Assembly: GCF_028613635.1 (NCBI RefSeq)
Contig: NZ_JAQRMY010000002.1
Coordinates: 1,054,001-1,118,000 of the forward strand
Direction: 5' to 3'
Length of the DNA stretch: 64,000 nt
Source of the DNA: Devosia sp. ZB163
GTDB lineage: Bacteria; Pseudomonadota; Alphaproteobacteria; Rhizobiales; Devosiaceae
Both the position numbers and the translations under genes were made by a program. The notes under the pieces were generated by a model. The model ran no database searches. It worked only from the letters and a program-made list of their open reading frames with translations, and was not told where the DNA came from. Shown in pieces: positions 56,103 to 64,000 of this stretch. Numbering within the stretch: the stretch's first letter is position 1; each line of letters opens with the position of its first letter.

Positions 56103-56884
56103 TCGACCTGCGCGCCACCGGTGGCGTTGGCGACCGTCGCCGTCATCGAGGCCGCGAGGTCCGAGGACAGCAGCACCGCCACATCGGCGATCTGTGCCAG
56201 CGGTGTCAGCCGTCGCAGCGGCGTACGCTCGCCGGCCCGCCGTTCCATCTCTTCGAGTGAAATCCCCTCTTCCCGCGCATGGAGCATGAACGCCTCGCGT
56301 ACACCGGGCGCGTCGGGAGAGCCCGGCGAGCGCACGCAGACGCAGCGTACTCCGGCGGGGCCGTTCTCGACCGCCAGGTGCCGGATGAAATGCTCGATCG
56401 CGGCCTGCGACACACCGAACCCGCCCATGATGTCATAGGCTTCGCGCGCCGCGTTGGCGGAAATGCCGACAATGACGCCGCCGCCATTCGCCGCCATGTG
56501 ACGGGCGTTGGCCGTCCCGGTCGAGAACCACGTCTTCATCCCCGTGACGATAGGTGCCAGGAATTTCTCGCGTGGAGTGTCAACGAGCTTCTGTCCCTGC
56601 GTGTCGTCGACGCCAACCGCGTTGAACATGATCTTGATCGGCCCCGCCCCGGCGACAATGGCCGCAAGGTGCGCGTCGACCGCCTCGTGGTCGGTGGCGT
56701 CCACGGCAGCGGCCTCCGCCCGGCCGCCGGCGCCGACGATCTCCGCGGCCAGCGCCTCGAGCTTGTCGCGGTTGCGCGCCGCGAGAAACACCCGGGCGCC
56801 TTCACGAGCGTAGGCCTTGGCAACCGCGCTGCCCACAGCACCCGATGCGCCATAGACGATCGCGTTCCTCCCCTCGAGCAGCAT
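56099..56884 (-). CDS. SDR-family protein with altered active site
   Basis: A 261-residue Rossmann-fold protein. The nucleotide site YGASGAVGSAVA (residues 11-22) and the FNAVG strand are present. At the place of the catalytic Tyr-x-x-x-Lys it reads F156-G-V-S-Q160, so both the Tyr and Lys are replaced; the preceding Ser is kept (GISAN). Classical dehydrogenase activity is therefore unlikely, and a binding or regulatory role or non-standard chemistry is possible. GGGAG precedes the ATG. It is the last gene of an ArsR-led operon. Confidence 0.82.
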   Translation of the reverse strand: MLLEGRNAIVYGASGAVGSAVAKAYAREGARVFLAARNRDKLEALAAEIVGAGGRAEAAAVDATDHEAVDAHLAAIVAGAGPIKIMFNAVGVDDTQGQKLVDTPREKFLAPIVTGMKTWFSTGTANARHMAANGGGVIVGISANAAREAYDIMGGFGVSQAAIEHFIRHLAVENGPAGVRCVCVRSPGSPDAPGVREAFMLHAREEGISLEEMERRAGERTPLRRLTPLAQIADVAVLLSSDLAASMTATVANATGGAQVD

Positions 56885-56889
56885 CTCGC

Positions 56890-57381
56890 CTACTCCCTGA
56901 TCTTGATCTGGACGATGGTCTCCCACTTGCCCGGGTCTGGCTCGTCGTCAGGTCCGTTCAGGTAGGTCTCGAGTCGGGCAACGAACGTGTCGCCCTCCGG
57001 CGTCTCGATGGCATCCCAGCGGATACCGTTGTCGCGGGCCCAGCCGATCAGCGCGGCGTTCGCATCGATGAGACCGTCATAGTGTCCGGTGTAGGTCACC
57101 TCCGCATAGCGCCCCGCCGGCAGCACGCCGGTAACCACGCCCCCGCCGATCGGGCCGTTGGTCGCGACCGGCACCGAGAAGTCGATCTCGAGCTCTGGCA
57201 TGTTGATGAAGTTGTACTTGAAGAAAACCGGCCCTCTCGGCTCAATTCCTTTGCTTTCCAGCGTCTGGAACAGCTTGCCAAGTGCTCCGGGGATCGCCTC
57301 GCCGAAGGGGATGGTCAGGCTCGTGCGCACGGCCGCATAGGGCTGCGCCTGGCGCTCAATGATCCTGGGTTGCGTCAGCAT
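56890..57381 (-). CDS. GyrI-like effector-binding domain protein
   Basis: A 163-residue single-domain protein of the GyrI/BmrR effector-binding fold, which in relatives binds drugs or metabolites, or protects gyrase. Typical features: VAVRTSLTI-like start, VLPAGRYAEVTYTGHYDGLIDANAALIGWA, and an acidic ending PDDEPDPGKWETIVQIKI. Start at 57379-57381 (MLTQPRIIERQ). It shares its fold and clear similarity with the protein at 59900-60397. Overlaps the AHSA1 gene by 26 bases. Confidence 0.82.
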   Translation of the reverse strand: MLTQPRIIERQAQPYAAVRTSLTIPFGEAIPGALGKLFQTLESKGIEPRGPVFFKYNFINMPELEIDFSVPVATNGPIGGGVVTGVLPAGRYAEVTYTGHYDGLIDANAALIGWARDNGIRWDAIETPEGDTFVARLETYLNGPDDEPDPGKWETIVQIKIRE

Positions 57382-57940
57382 TCTTGTGTTCCCTCTCCTC
57401 TTCGGCCCGACGGCGCGCCGCAATGATGTCCTCCGCCACACCGTCGCTGCGCGGCCTGCCCTTGGGGCTCCAGTCACTGTCGGTGAACTGCGCGAGGTAC
57501 CGCGCGAACACCTCGAATCCGCTGTTCCAGCCCCAGCCGTGGCCGTCGCGCTCCTCACGGCTGATGAAGGGCGTCTGCCGGAACAGCATCCGCGTCCGCC
57601 CGCCCTCGAACTCGAGAAAGTCCATGCTCACCACGGTTTCGAAGCCGTCGTACTCGTTGATGTAGGTGAAGCTCAGCCGGCTCGGCTCGGCGATCTCGAG
57701 ATACTCGCCGCTGATCCAGTGCTGATGTCCCGGCCCGTTGCTCATGCAGCGGCGCCACTGCCCACCCACGCGAAAGTCGATGTCGCAGTGGAGCAGCGCA
57801 TAGCCTTCCGGCCCGTGCCAGCGCACCATGTGCTCGGGGTCCCGCCAAAGGCGCCACACCAGTTCTCGCGGCGCATCGAATATCCGATCGATCTCGAGCA
57901 CCAGCTCGCGCTGCTCGGCCGTAGCGCTACTGTTTCGCAT
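57356..57940 (-). CDS. SRPBCC/AHSA1-domain protein
   Basis: A 194-residue START-like protein. Features are RIFDAPRELVWRLWRDPEHMVRWHGPEGY, VGGQWR and the WNSGFEVFARYLAQ end, as in AHSA1 proteins often encoded after an ArsR regulator. Binding of a small hydrophobic ligand is likely; function unknown. Start at 57938-57940 with GGAGACC. The gene overlaps arsR by 14 bases and the GyrI-like gene by 26, so the operon is closely coupled. Confidence 0.85.
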   Translation of the reverse strand: MRNSSATAEQRELVLEIDRIFDAPRELVWRLWRDPEHMVRWHGPEGYALLHCDIDFRVGGQWRRCMSNGPGHQHWISGEYLEIAEPSRLSFTYINEYDGFETVVSMDFLEFEGGRTRMLFRQTPFISREERDGHGWGWNSGFEVFARYLAQFTDSDWSPKGRPRSDGVAEDIIAARRRAEEEREHKNADATQDH

Positions 57941-58271
57941 CGGGGTCTCCCTTCTGAAGCTCGGCAAGATAGGCATCCATGCGCGAGAAATTCTGTTCCC
58001 AGTGCCGGCGGTAGCGCTCGACCCAGTCGGAAACTTCCGCCAGCGGCGCTGCGTTCAGCTGGACCGGACGCCATTGCGCCTGCCGCGTCCGCACCACCAG
58101 CCCGGCCTGCTCCAGCACCTTGAGGTGCCGCGATACCGCGGGCATCGAGATGTCAAAGGGTTCCGTCAGTTCGCTCACCGAGGCCTCGCCTCGGCTCAAC
58201 CGCTGCAGGATGGCGCGCCGTGTCGGATCGGCCAGGGCCGCAAACGTCTGGGACAGATGATCGGCATTCAT
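57927..58271 (-). CDS. ArsR-family transcriptional regulator
   Basis: A 114-residue winged helix regulator opening MNADHLSQTFAALADPTRRAILQRL, with the recognition helix region SMPAVSRHLKVLEQAGLV and wing VRTRQAQWRPVQL. The ArsR metal-binding CVC pair is absent, which is the rule for the ArsR types paired with AHSA1 proteins. I start at 58269-58271; an ATG nine codons earlier would lie within the proposed operator. It most likely represses its own operon. Confidence 0.87.
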   Translation of the reverse strand: MNADHLSQTFAALADPTRRAILQRLSRGEASVSELTEPFDISMPAVSRHLKVLEQAGLVVRTRQAQWRPVQLNAAPLAEVSDWVERYRRHWEQNFSRMDAYLAELQKGDPDAKQ

Positions 58272-58284
58272 ATTTCGCGAGTCC

Positions 58285-58329
58285 GTTACATAACACATCT
58301 GTTAAATACCGGACGCGGCAATGAGTCAA
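58285..58329 (-). promoter_or_regulatory. Promoter and overlapping palindromes of the ArsR operon
   Basis: On the minus strand TTGACT (58324-58329) and TTTAAC (58301-58306) are spaced by 17 bases. Next to and across the -10 are two overlapping inverted repeats, TAACA-GATG-TGTTA (58291-58304) and GTTA-TG-TAAC (58285-58294). A repressor bound here would block transcription, which fits ArsR autoregulation. Confidence 0.6.
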
Positions 58330-58369
58330 GACGATGGGTCCCCGACGACGCCGGGAACCCAACTGAGGG

Positions 58370-59761
58370 CTATGCCAGCACCTTGTCGCCGGGCAGCACC
58401 GTCGTCACGAACTTGTAGCCGGGGTTTGCCTTGTAGCGCGCGTCCGTCTTGACCAGCGCCATGAACTCGCGATGCCCGTCCTTGGTCCGGCCCACGAGGC
58501 AGCCTGCGCTCGTCTGTCCCAGGTCATCCTTGGGCGCGTTGTAGCCCCAGTGCTGGTTGATGCCGAACAGCCCGACATCGAGCCTGTCGTCGATCCGCTG
58601 GTAGTCCTTGTTGAGGTCCCGGTGCACCGTGACCGGCTCCACCTGCACAAGCGCCTCGTGCGACGCGGAGGGCTTTCCCGGCAGGTGCGTGCCGACGCGC
58701 CAGGCCTTGTACTGGTTGAACGCAATCCGCGCCGCCCCGCCCGGGTTCATCGGGTTCACGGTCCAGAACGTGCCGGGCTCGGTCGTGCCCTCCCACGTCG
58801 TAAGCTGTGGGACGCCGTGCGGATCGACGCTGAAGACGATGCGCAGATCGTTGAAGACGTTGGGCTTGTCGTCGTTCGACTTTCCGTCGGCGTCCATACC
58901 CTCGACATAGACGATGTTCTGGCAGTCGCTGTGCCGGCAGATGAAGTAGCGCTGCGCCTGCATGTAGTCGACCACCCTGTCGAACCAGCCTCCGGTTCGC
59001 GCAACCTCCGGCAGCTTCCGTCTCGGGGCCCTGAGCGCCGCAGCGATCTCCGCAGTGAAGCCGTCGCTGGTGCTGAGGCCATTCATCCGGCAGAACTCGT
59101 CGAGCGCCCAGCGCGTGACGTCGCCGAACTTCCCGTCCGAAGGTGGATCGAGGTAGCCCAACCCAGTCAGGGCGTCCTGCACTGACAGCACCAGGTCCTT
59201 GTGGCCGCCCAGCAGGGACATCGGAATCGGCCCGCCGTTGAACTGCACTTCGCTAACGACGACCTCCGGCTCGGCCGAGGGTGAGACCTCCATCCGGATC
59301 GATTCGAGCTCGACCGGCTGGCTCAGGAACAGTTCGCGCTCCGCTTTGCGGCGGCGCTCCAGGCCCGGCAGCCTTACGCGTTCGCCATCCGGGGTCGTTC
59401 CATACACCCAGCGCAGCAACTCGTCGGCGGCGCCCGCCACGTCGTTGGCATTGAGCTTGCGCAGCAGGGTCGAGCTGCCGAAGTTGCCGTTCCCGACATT
59501 GAACGCGAAGGACACGAGGGCCGCGCGCTGGTTCTCGGTGAGTGTCGCCGTCACCTTGGCGTCGACGAAGTTCTCGTGCTTCTTGAGATCGTCCTTCAGG
59601 AGCTTCTCGGCCTGATCGACGGTGATCCTCAGGCCCTCGTACACGTCGCCCCCTGTATGGCCCCACCCGATGGTCCAGATGTCCACCGGGTCGAGATAGG
59701 CCTCGAGCCTCAGGCCCTCGAAATGCTTGATCAGTTCCAGTCCCGCCTTGTTGATGGCCAT
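58370..59761 (-). CDS. Three-part lysozyme-like protein (GH24 domain, peptidoglycan-binding-like domain, unknown C-terminal domain)
   Basis: A 463-residue protein without a signal peptide. Residues 1-150 are a phage T4-type lysozyme domain with the catalytic trio E15, D24 and T30 at T4 spacing (HFEG, YLDP, WTIGWGH). Residues about 205-260 resemble a peptidoglycan-binding repeat (VQDALTGLGYLDPPSDGKFGDVTRWALDEF). The final 180 residues form an unrecognised domain ending with an SAGC motif (S418, C421), faintly like the Cys site of L,D-transpeptidases but without the rest of that signature. GGAGGGAG precedes the ATG. No phage genes are adjacent. Confidence 0.8.
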   Translation of the reverse strand: MAINKAGLELIKHFEGLRLEAYLDPVDIWTIGWGHTGGDVYEGLRITVDQAEKLLKDDLKKHENFVDAKVTATLTENQRAALVSFAFNVGNGNFGSSTLLRKLNANDVAGAADELLRWVYGTTPDGERVRLPGLERRRKAERELFLSQPVELESIRMEVSPSAEPEVVVSEVQFNGGPIPMSLLGGHKDLVLSVQDALTGLGYLDPPSDGKFGDVTRWALDEFCRMNGLSTSDGFTAEIAAALRAPRRKLPEVARTGGWFDRVVDYMQAQRYFICRHSDCQNIVYVEGMDADGKSNDDKPNVFNDLRIVFSVDPHGVPQLTTWEGTTEPGTFWTVNPMNPGGAARIAFNQYKAWRVGTHLPGKPSASHEALVQVEPVTVHRDLNKDYQRIDDRLDVGLFGINQHWGYNAPKDDLGQTSAGCLVGRTKDGHREFMALVKTDARYKANPGYKFVTTVLPGDKVLA

Positions 59762-59899
59762 CTCGCGCTCCCTCCAGCCCCACCAGGGACCGCCGCGCAG
59801 TGGATGCTCGACGGCCTCCGGTATTTTAGCCGGCGCTGGGCGCACGGGGATCGAACTAGAAATCCCGTCAGTAGGACTCGGTACGGAGGCGCGCGGAGC

Positions 59900-60397
59900 T
59901 CATTGGCCCAGCCGGAAGGCGACCTCGGTCACCCACCGTTGCGGGTCGGGCTCCTGCTGGGGATCCGTCCAGTAGATCTCGAGATGCGAATGGTCGTACT
60001 GCCCCCTCGACTGGCTCGCCATCGGGCGCGGCTCGTCCTGCTTTTCCAGCCACGCGCCAAGCGCATGATTGGCCTCGTAGAGCCCGTCATAGGGTCCGGT
60101 ATGGCTCAGCGTCGCAAACCTGCCGGCAGGGATCGTGCCGGTGCGCACGCGGCCATCACCGACGAGTTCCGTGTCAGTAGGGAACCCGACCTCCATGACC
60201 ATCGGCCTGCCGTCGGTCATCTCGATATAGTTGAAGAACGGGGCGCCGGCCGGCGCGACACCCTTCGACCCCAGCCAGCCGGCAACCTCGCCGATCAGCG
60301 GTGGTGCCCTGGCGGCAATCTCCTCGCGATCGAGAGAAATGCGGATCGCGGCGAAGGGCTGGTCCGGGCGAGAGACAATCTTCGGTTCGCTGAGCAT
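59900..60397 (-). CDS. GyrI-like effector-binding domain protein (second copy)
   Basis: A 165-residue protein similar to the one at 56890-57381, with shared segments such as the MLxxPKI opening, PAGRFATLSHTGPYDGLYEANHALGAWL and the ending QQEPDPQRWVTEVAF. AGAGGAG lies 6 bases before the ATG at 60395-60397. The two genes probably arose by duplication; this one stands outside the ArsR operon, between the lysozyme-like gene and DUF2155. Confidence 0.8.
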   Translation of the reverse strand: MLSEPKIVSRPDQPFAAIRISLDREEIAARAPPLIGEVAGWLGSKGVAPAGAPFFNYIEMTDGRPMVMEVGFPTDTELVGDGRVRTGTIPAGRFATLSHTGPYDGLYEANHALGAWLEKQDEPRPMASQSRGQYDHSHLEIYWTDPQQEPDPQRWVTEVAFRLGQ

Positions 60398-60466
60398 CGG
60401 GCTCTCCTCTGGTTCGGAGATAACCTAGGCCCTGCACAACGCGCTTGGTTTGATCGTCGTTGCGGA

Positions 60467-60871
60467 TCAGCCCGCCGTGGGCGGCGGTACGTCCGAGCCC
60501 TGCTTACAGTCGAGCAGCCAGATATCGTACACGGCGTGGTCGATGGCGTTGAGCGCCGGGCTGTCGGCGAACATCCAGCCGGTGAAGATGCGCTCGATCT
60601 TGCCGCTGAGGTTCACCTGGTCGACTTCGACGAACACGGTCGTGCGCTGCGTCTCGGTCGGCGGCCGGGTGTAGCAGGCGCGCGGCGTGATCTGCAGCGC
60701 ACCGAACTGGACGGTCTCGTTGATATAGACGTCGAACGTCGTGATCCGGCCGGTGATCTTGTCGAGCCCGGAGAACTGCGCCACGGGATTGGCAATCGTC
60801 TCGGCCGTCGCGGGCGCGACGAGAGCAAGCATGGCGACGAAGACGGCAAGTCCCTTGCGGACCATATGCAT
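60467..60871 (-). CDS. DUF2155 family secreted protein
   Basis: A 134-residue exported protein with a signal peptide (cleavage near ATAE, residue 24). The mature part matches DUF2155: LDKITGRITTFDVYINETVQFGALQITPRACYTRPP and ERIFTGWMFADSPALNAIDHAVYDIWLLDCK, with a Cys pair likely bridged in the periplasm. Function unknown. A second ATG two codons in is equally possible. It follows the NDUFA12 gene by 23 bases, a pair conserved in many alphaproteobacteria. Confidence 0.85.
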   Translation of the reverse strand: MHMVRKGLAVFVAMLALVAPATAETIANPVAQFSGLDKITGRITTFDVYINETVQFGALQITPRACYTRPPTETQRTTVFVEVDQVNLSGKIERIFTGWMFADSPALNAIDHAVYDIWLLDCKQGSDVPPPTAG

Positions 60872-60894
60872 GGGCTTCCCGGCGATGGTTGGGC

Positions 60895-61335
60895 TTACTC
60901 GGGCGACCAGGCGTCGTAGTCACCGCTGACGCGCGGGCGCTCGCCCTTCTTCAGCAGGCTTCCGTCCGGACGATAGGCAGCGACCGACCCTGTGAGGTTG
61001 GGCTGATGCGGCTTCTCCCACTCGCGGGCCCGGTACTCGGTCTCGGTCGGCGGAGTGTTGGTGCGGTAGTGCATCCAGCCATACCAGCCGGGCGGGATCG
61101 TCGTCGGCTCGGCATAGCCGCCGGCATAGGACACCATGCGGCGCTCGTAGCCGTTCGGACCGGGCTTCGCGCCCTTGCGCGAGCGGTAGTAGCGGTTGCC
61201 GGACTCGTCCGAGCCCACATACTCGCCCTGGGTCGCGATCCAGAGGCGCGTGCCCCAGGTGTTGCCCCGCCACCAGGTAAGGATCTCGAGCAGGAAGTCC
61301 TTCCAGCTGAACCCGTCGCGATCGTCGCGTGCCAT
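60895..61335 (-). CDS. NADH:ubiquinone oxidoreductase subunit NDUFA12 family protein
   Basis: A 146-residue accessory protein of respiratory complex I (B17.2-like), characteristic of alphaproteobacteria and mitochondria. Features include WWRGNTWGTRLWIATQGEYVGSDESGNRYYR and PPGWYGWMHYRTNTPPTE, with a GDYDAWSPE end. Expected peripheral on the membrane arm. A 6-base-pair GC hairpin (61353-61370) lies in its 5' region. Upstream is the long gene-free stretch before nrdJ. Confidence 0.9.
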   Translation of the reverse strand: MARDDRDGFSWKDFLLEILTWWRGNTWGTRLWIATQGEYVGSDESGNRYYRSRKGAKPGPNGYERRMVSYAGGYAEPTTIPPGWYGWMHYRTNTPPTETEYRAREWEKPHQPNLTGSVAAYRPDGSLLKKGERPRVSGDYDAWSPE

Positions 61336-62022
61336 GCCGTCCGTCCATTGCCGGCGGGTCGTCGCCCGCCTCTAGAAAATCAGCCTGCGTCTAGCATGTG
61401 GCGGCGCCAAGGACTAGGCCCCGGCCACATCAGATTTGCCAGTCCCGCCATCTACCTATGGTGTGCGAGACACCCCCAGGGGGCCGGCTATGGTCTACGC
61501 TATTGTGACGGAAATAATGCGCTTGACAGGTTTCGCACGGAAAACGGCACCCGACTTAGCCCCTTTCGCTAACCCTCGCGCGCCGCTCAAACAAGGCGAA
61601 AGAGTGGCGGGTTTCCCGTGGTTTAGAGCCGGTTTCCGTAGCGGAATCAGAGGCCCGAACAGAGAAAATTGACCATCGGCTTGCGCGAATCGAGCTTGGA
61701 ACTTTTCCCCGGAATCCACATATGAGATACTGGATTTAGCCGTCGGATGCAGGCGATGCCACTACCGGTTGTATGTTGTGATGGTGCCTCGGCATTGACC
61801 GACTCGGTGAGAAGGGCCAACCCTTTGGAGGTTGCGCCGAGCTCATGGAGTCGGTGCGGCAACGACTGGGACCAAGCGGTGGCTGTAGTTCGCCGGAGGT
61901 CTCGAACGGGGCTCGATAGGTCGTTTTGTGCGGCCGTTAGACAGCGTCATACAAAGAGGCAGAGACTGTCATTGGCGGTCCGCGGGCTTTCCTGTCCGCT
62001 ATTTTTGGGGAATCTATAGAGA
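61336..62022 (+). other. Gene-free, stem-rich region upstream of nrdJ, candidate structured leader RNA
   Basis: No convincing gene is seen in about 690 bases. Complementary segments include CTTTCGC / GCGAAAG (61563-61602), CGGG-TTT-CCCG (61608-61618), an 8-base-pair ACCGACTC / GAGTCGGT (61798-61855) enclosing AAGGG-CCAA-CCCTT (61812-61825), GTTGC / GCAAC (61831-61835, 61859-61863) crossing the former like a pseudoknot, and AACGAC / GTCGTT (61861-61925). A cis-regulatory leader or independent small RNA is possible. No B12-box (cobalamin riboswitch) sequence or NrdR-like box was recognised. Confidence 0.4.

Positions 62023-64000
<1,978 letters not shown>

Noticed and set aside
59832-59870. tRNA-like fragment, with a T-arm-like GTTCGATCCCCGTGCGCCCA on the minus strand
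   Set aside because: No matching acceptor 5' half, D-arm or anticodon arm could be found in the next 60 bases. It may be a remnant or chance; too weak to annotate.
61747-62019. 90-codon plus-strand frame directly before nrdJ
   Set aside because: No ribosome-binding site, irregular composition, and it overlaps the complementary stems; more likely non-coding.
61336-62022. Cobalamin riboswitch or NrdR box before nrdJ
   Set aside because: Neither the conserved B12-box sequence nor a convincing NrdR palindrome could be found by eye on either strand.

Overview
The window is GC-rich chromosomal DNA from an alphaproteobacterium. The order tRNA-Trp-secE-nusG-rplKAJL-rpoBC followed by the str, S10 and spc ribosomal clusters, an RNase E with an acidic insert in its S1 domain, a B12-dependent ribonucleotide reductase, an NDUFA12-type complex I subunit next to a DUF2155 protein, and BA14K-like and DUF1127-like small proteins together point to Hyphomicrobiales. 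A Devosia-like genome is my best guess; this is inferred from gene content and was not searched.

Layout. (1) 1-13761, minus strand: rpsL-rpsG-fusA-tuf, then the S10 and spc genes down to rplO, with the first four codons of secY at the edge. A near-consensus promoter lies at 14006-14034 and a hairpin with a T-run lies between tuf and rpsJ. (2) 14254-15388: a secreted YbjN-like protein and an O-methyltransferase sit between the str and rpoBC clusters. (3) 15504-27891, minus: tRNA-Trp, secE, nusG, rplK, rplA, rplJ, rplL, rpoB, rpoC, ending in a strong terminator. (4) 28038-33959: a small DUF1127-like ORF divergent from a GcvA-type LysR regulator, a 3D-domain protein, tRNA-Gly, an SNase-like secreted protein, tRNA-Tyr, rlmB, an alanine-rich repeat lipoprotein and a DUF1345 membrane protein. 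(5) 34162-39796, plus: a complete five-gene peptide-type ABC importer with its own promoter, a palindrome at the probable start site and a large hairpin after the binding-protein gene. (6) 39935-45048, minus: BA14K-like protein, tRNA-Thr, two tiny genes, PBP1A and an AMIN-domain amidase, both for cell-wall work. (7) 45645-50002: rne, an acetyltransferase and an aminotransferase. (8) 50129-55371, plus: DsbA-like protein, aroQ, accB, accC, aat, with a 33-residue membrane ORF and a hydrolase in between. (9) 55359-60397: an accessory block (APH(3')-like kinase, atypical SDR, two GyrI-like proteins, an ArsR/AHSA1 pair, a three-domain lysozyme) lying between aat and the DUF2155/NDUFA12 pair. (10) 61336-62022: a 690-base gene-free, stem-rich stretch upstream of nrdJ, which runs off the right edge.

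How the genes work together. Most of the window builds the translation and transcription machinery. The ABC importer is a self-contained uptake unit. PBP1A and the amidase act on peptidoglycan. accB and accC start fatty-acid synthesis, aroQ is in the shikimate pathway, and aat feeds the N-end-rule pathway.

I found no phage, insertion sequence, CRISPR array or clear new multigene system. The best leads are the structured region upstream of nrdJ, the accessory block after aat, the Arg88 form of ribosomal protein S12 together with an APH(3')-like kinase, and several regulatory palindromes and hairpins.
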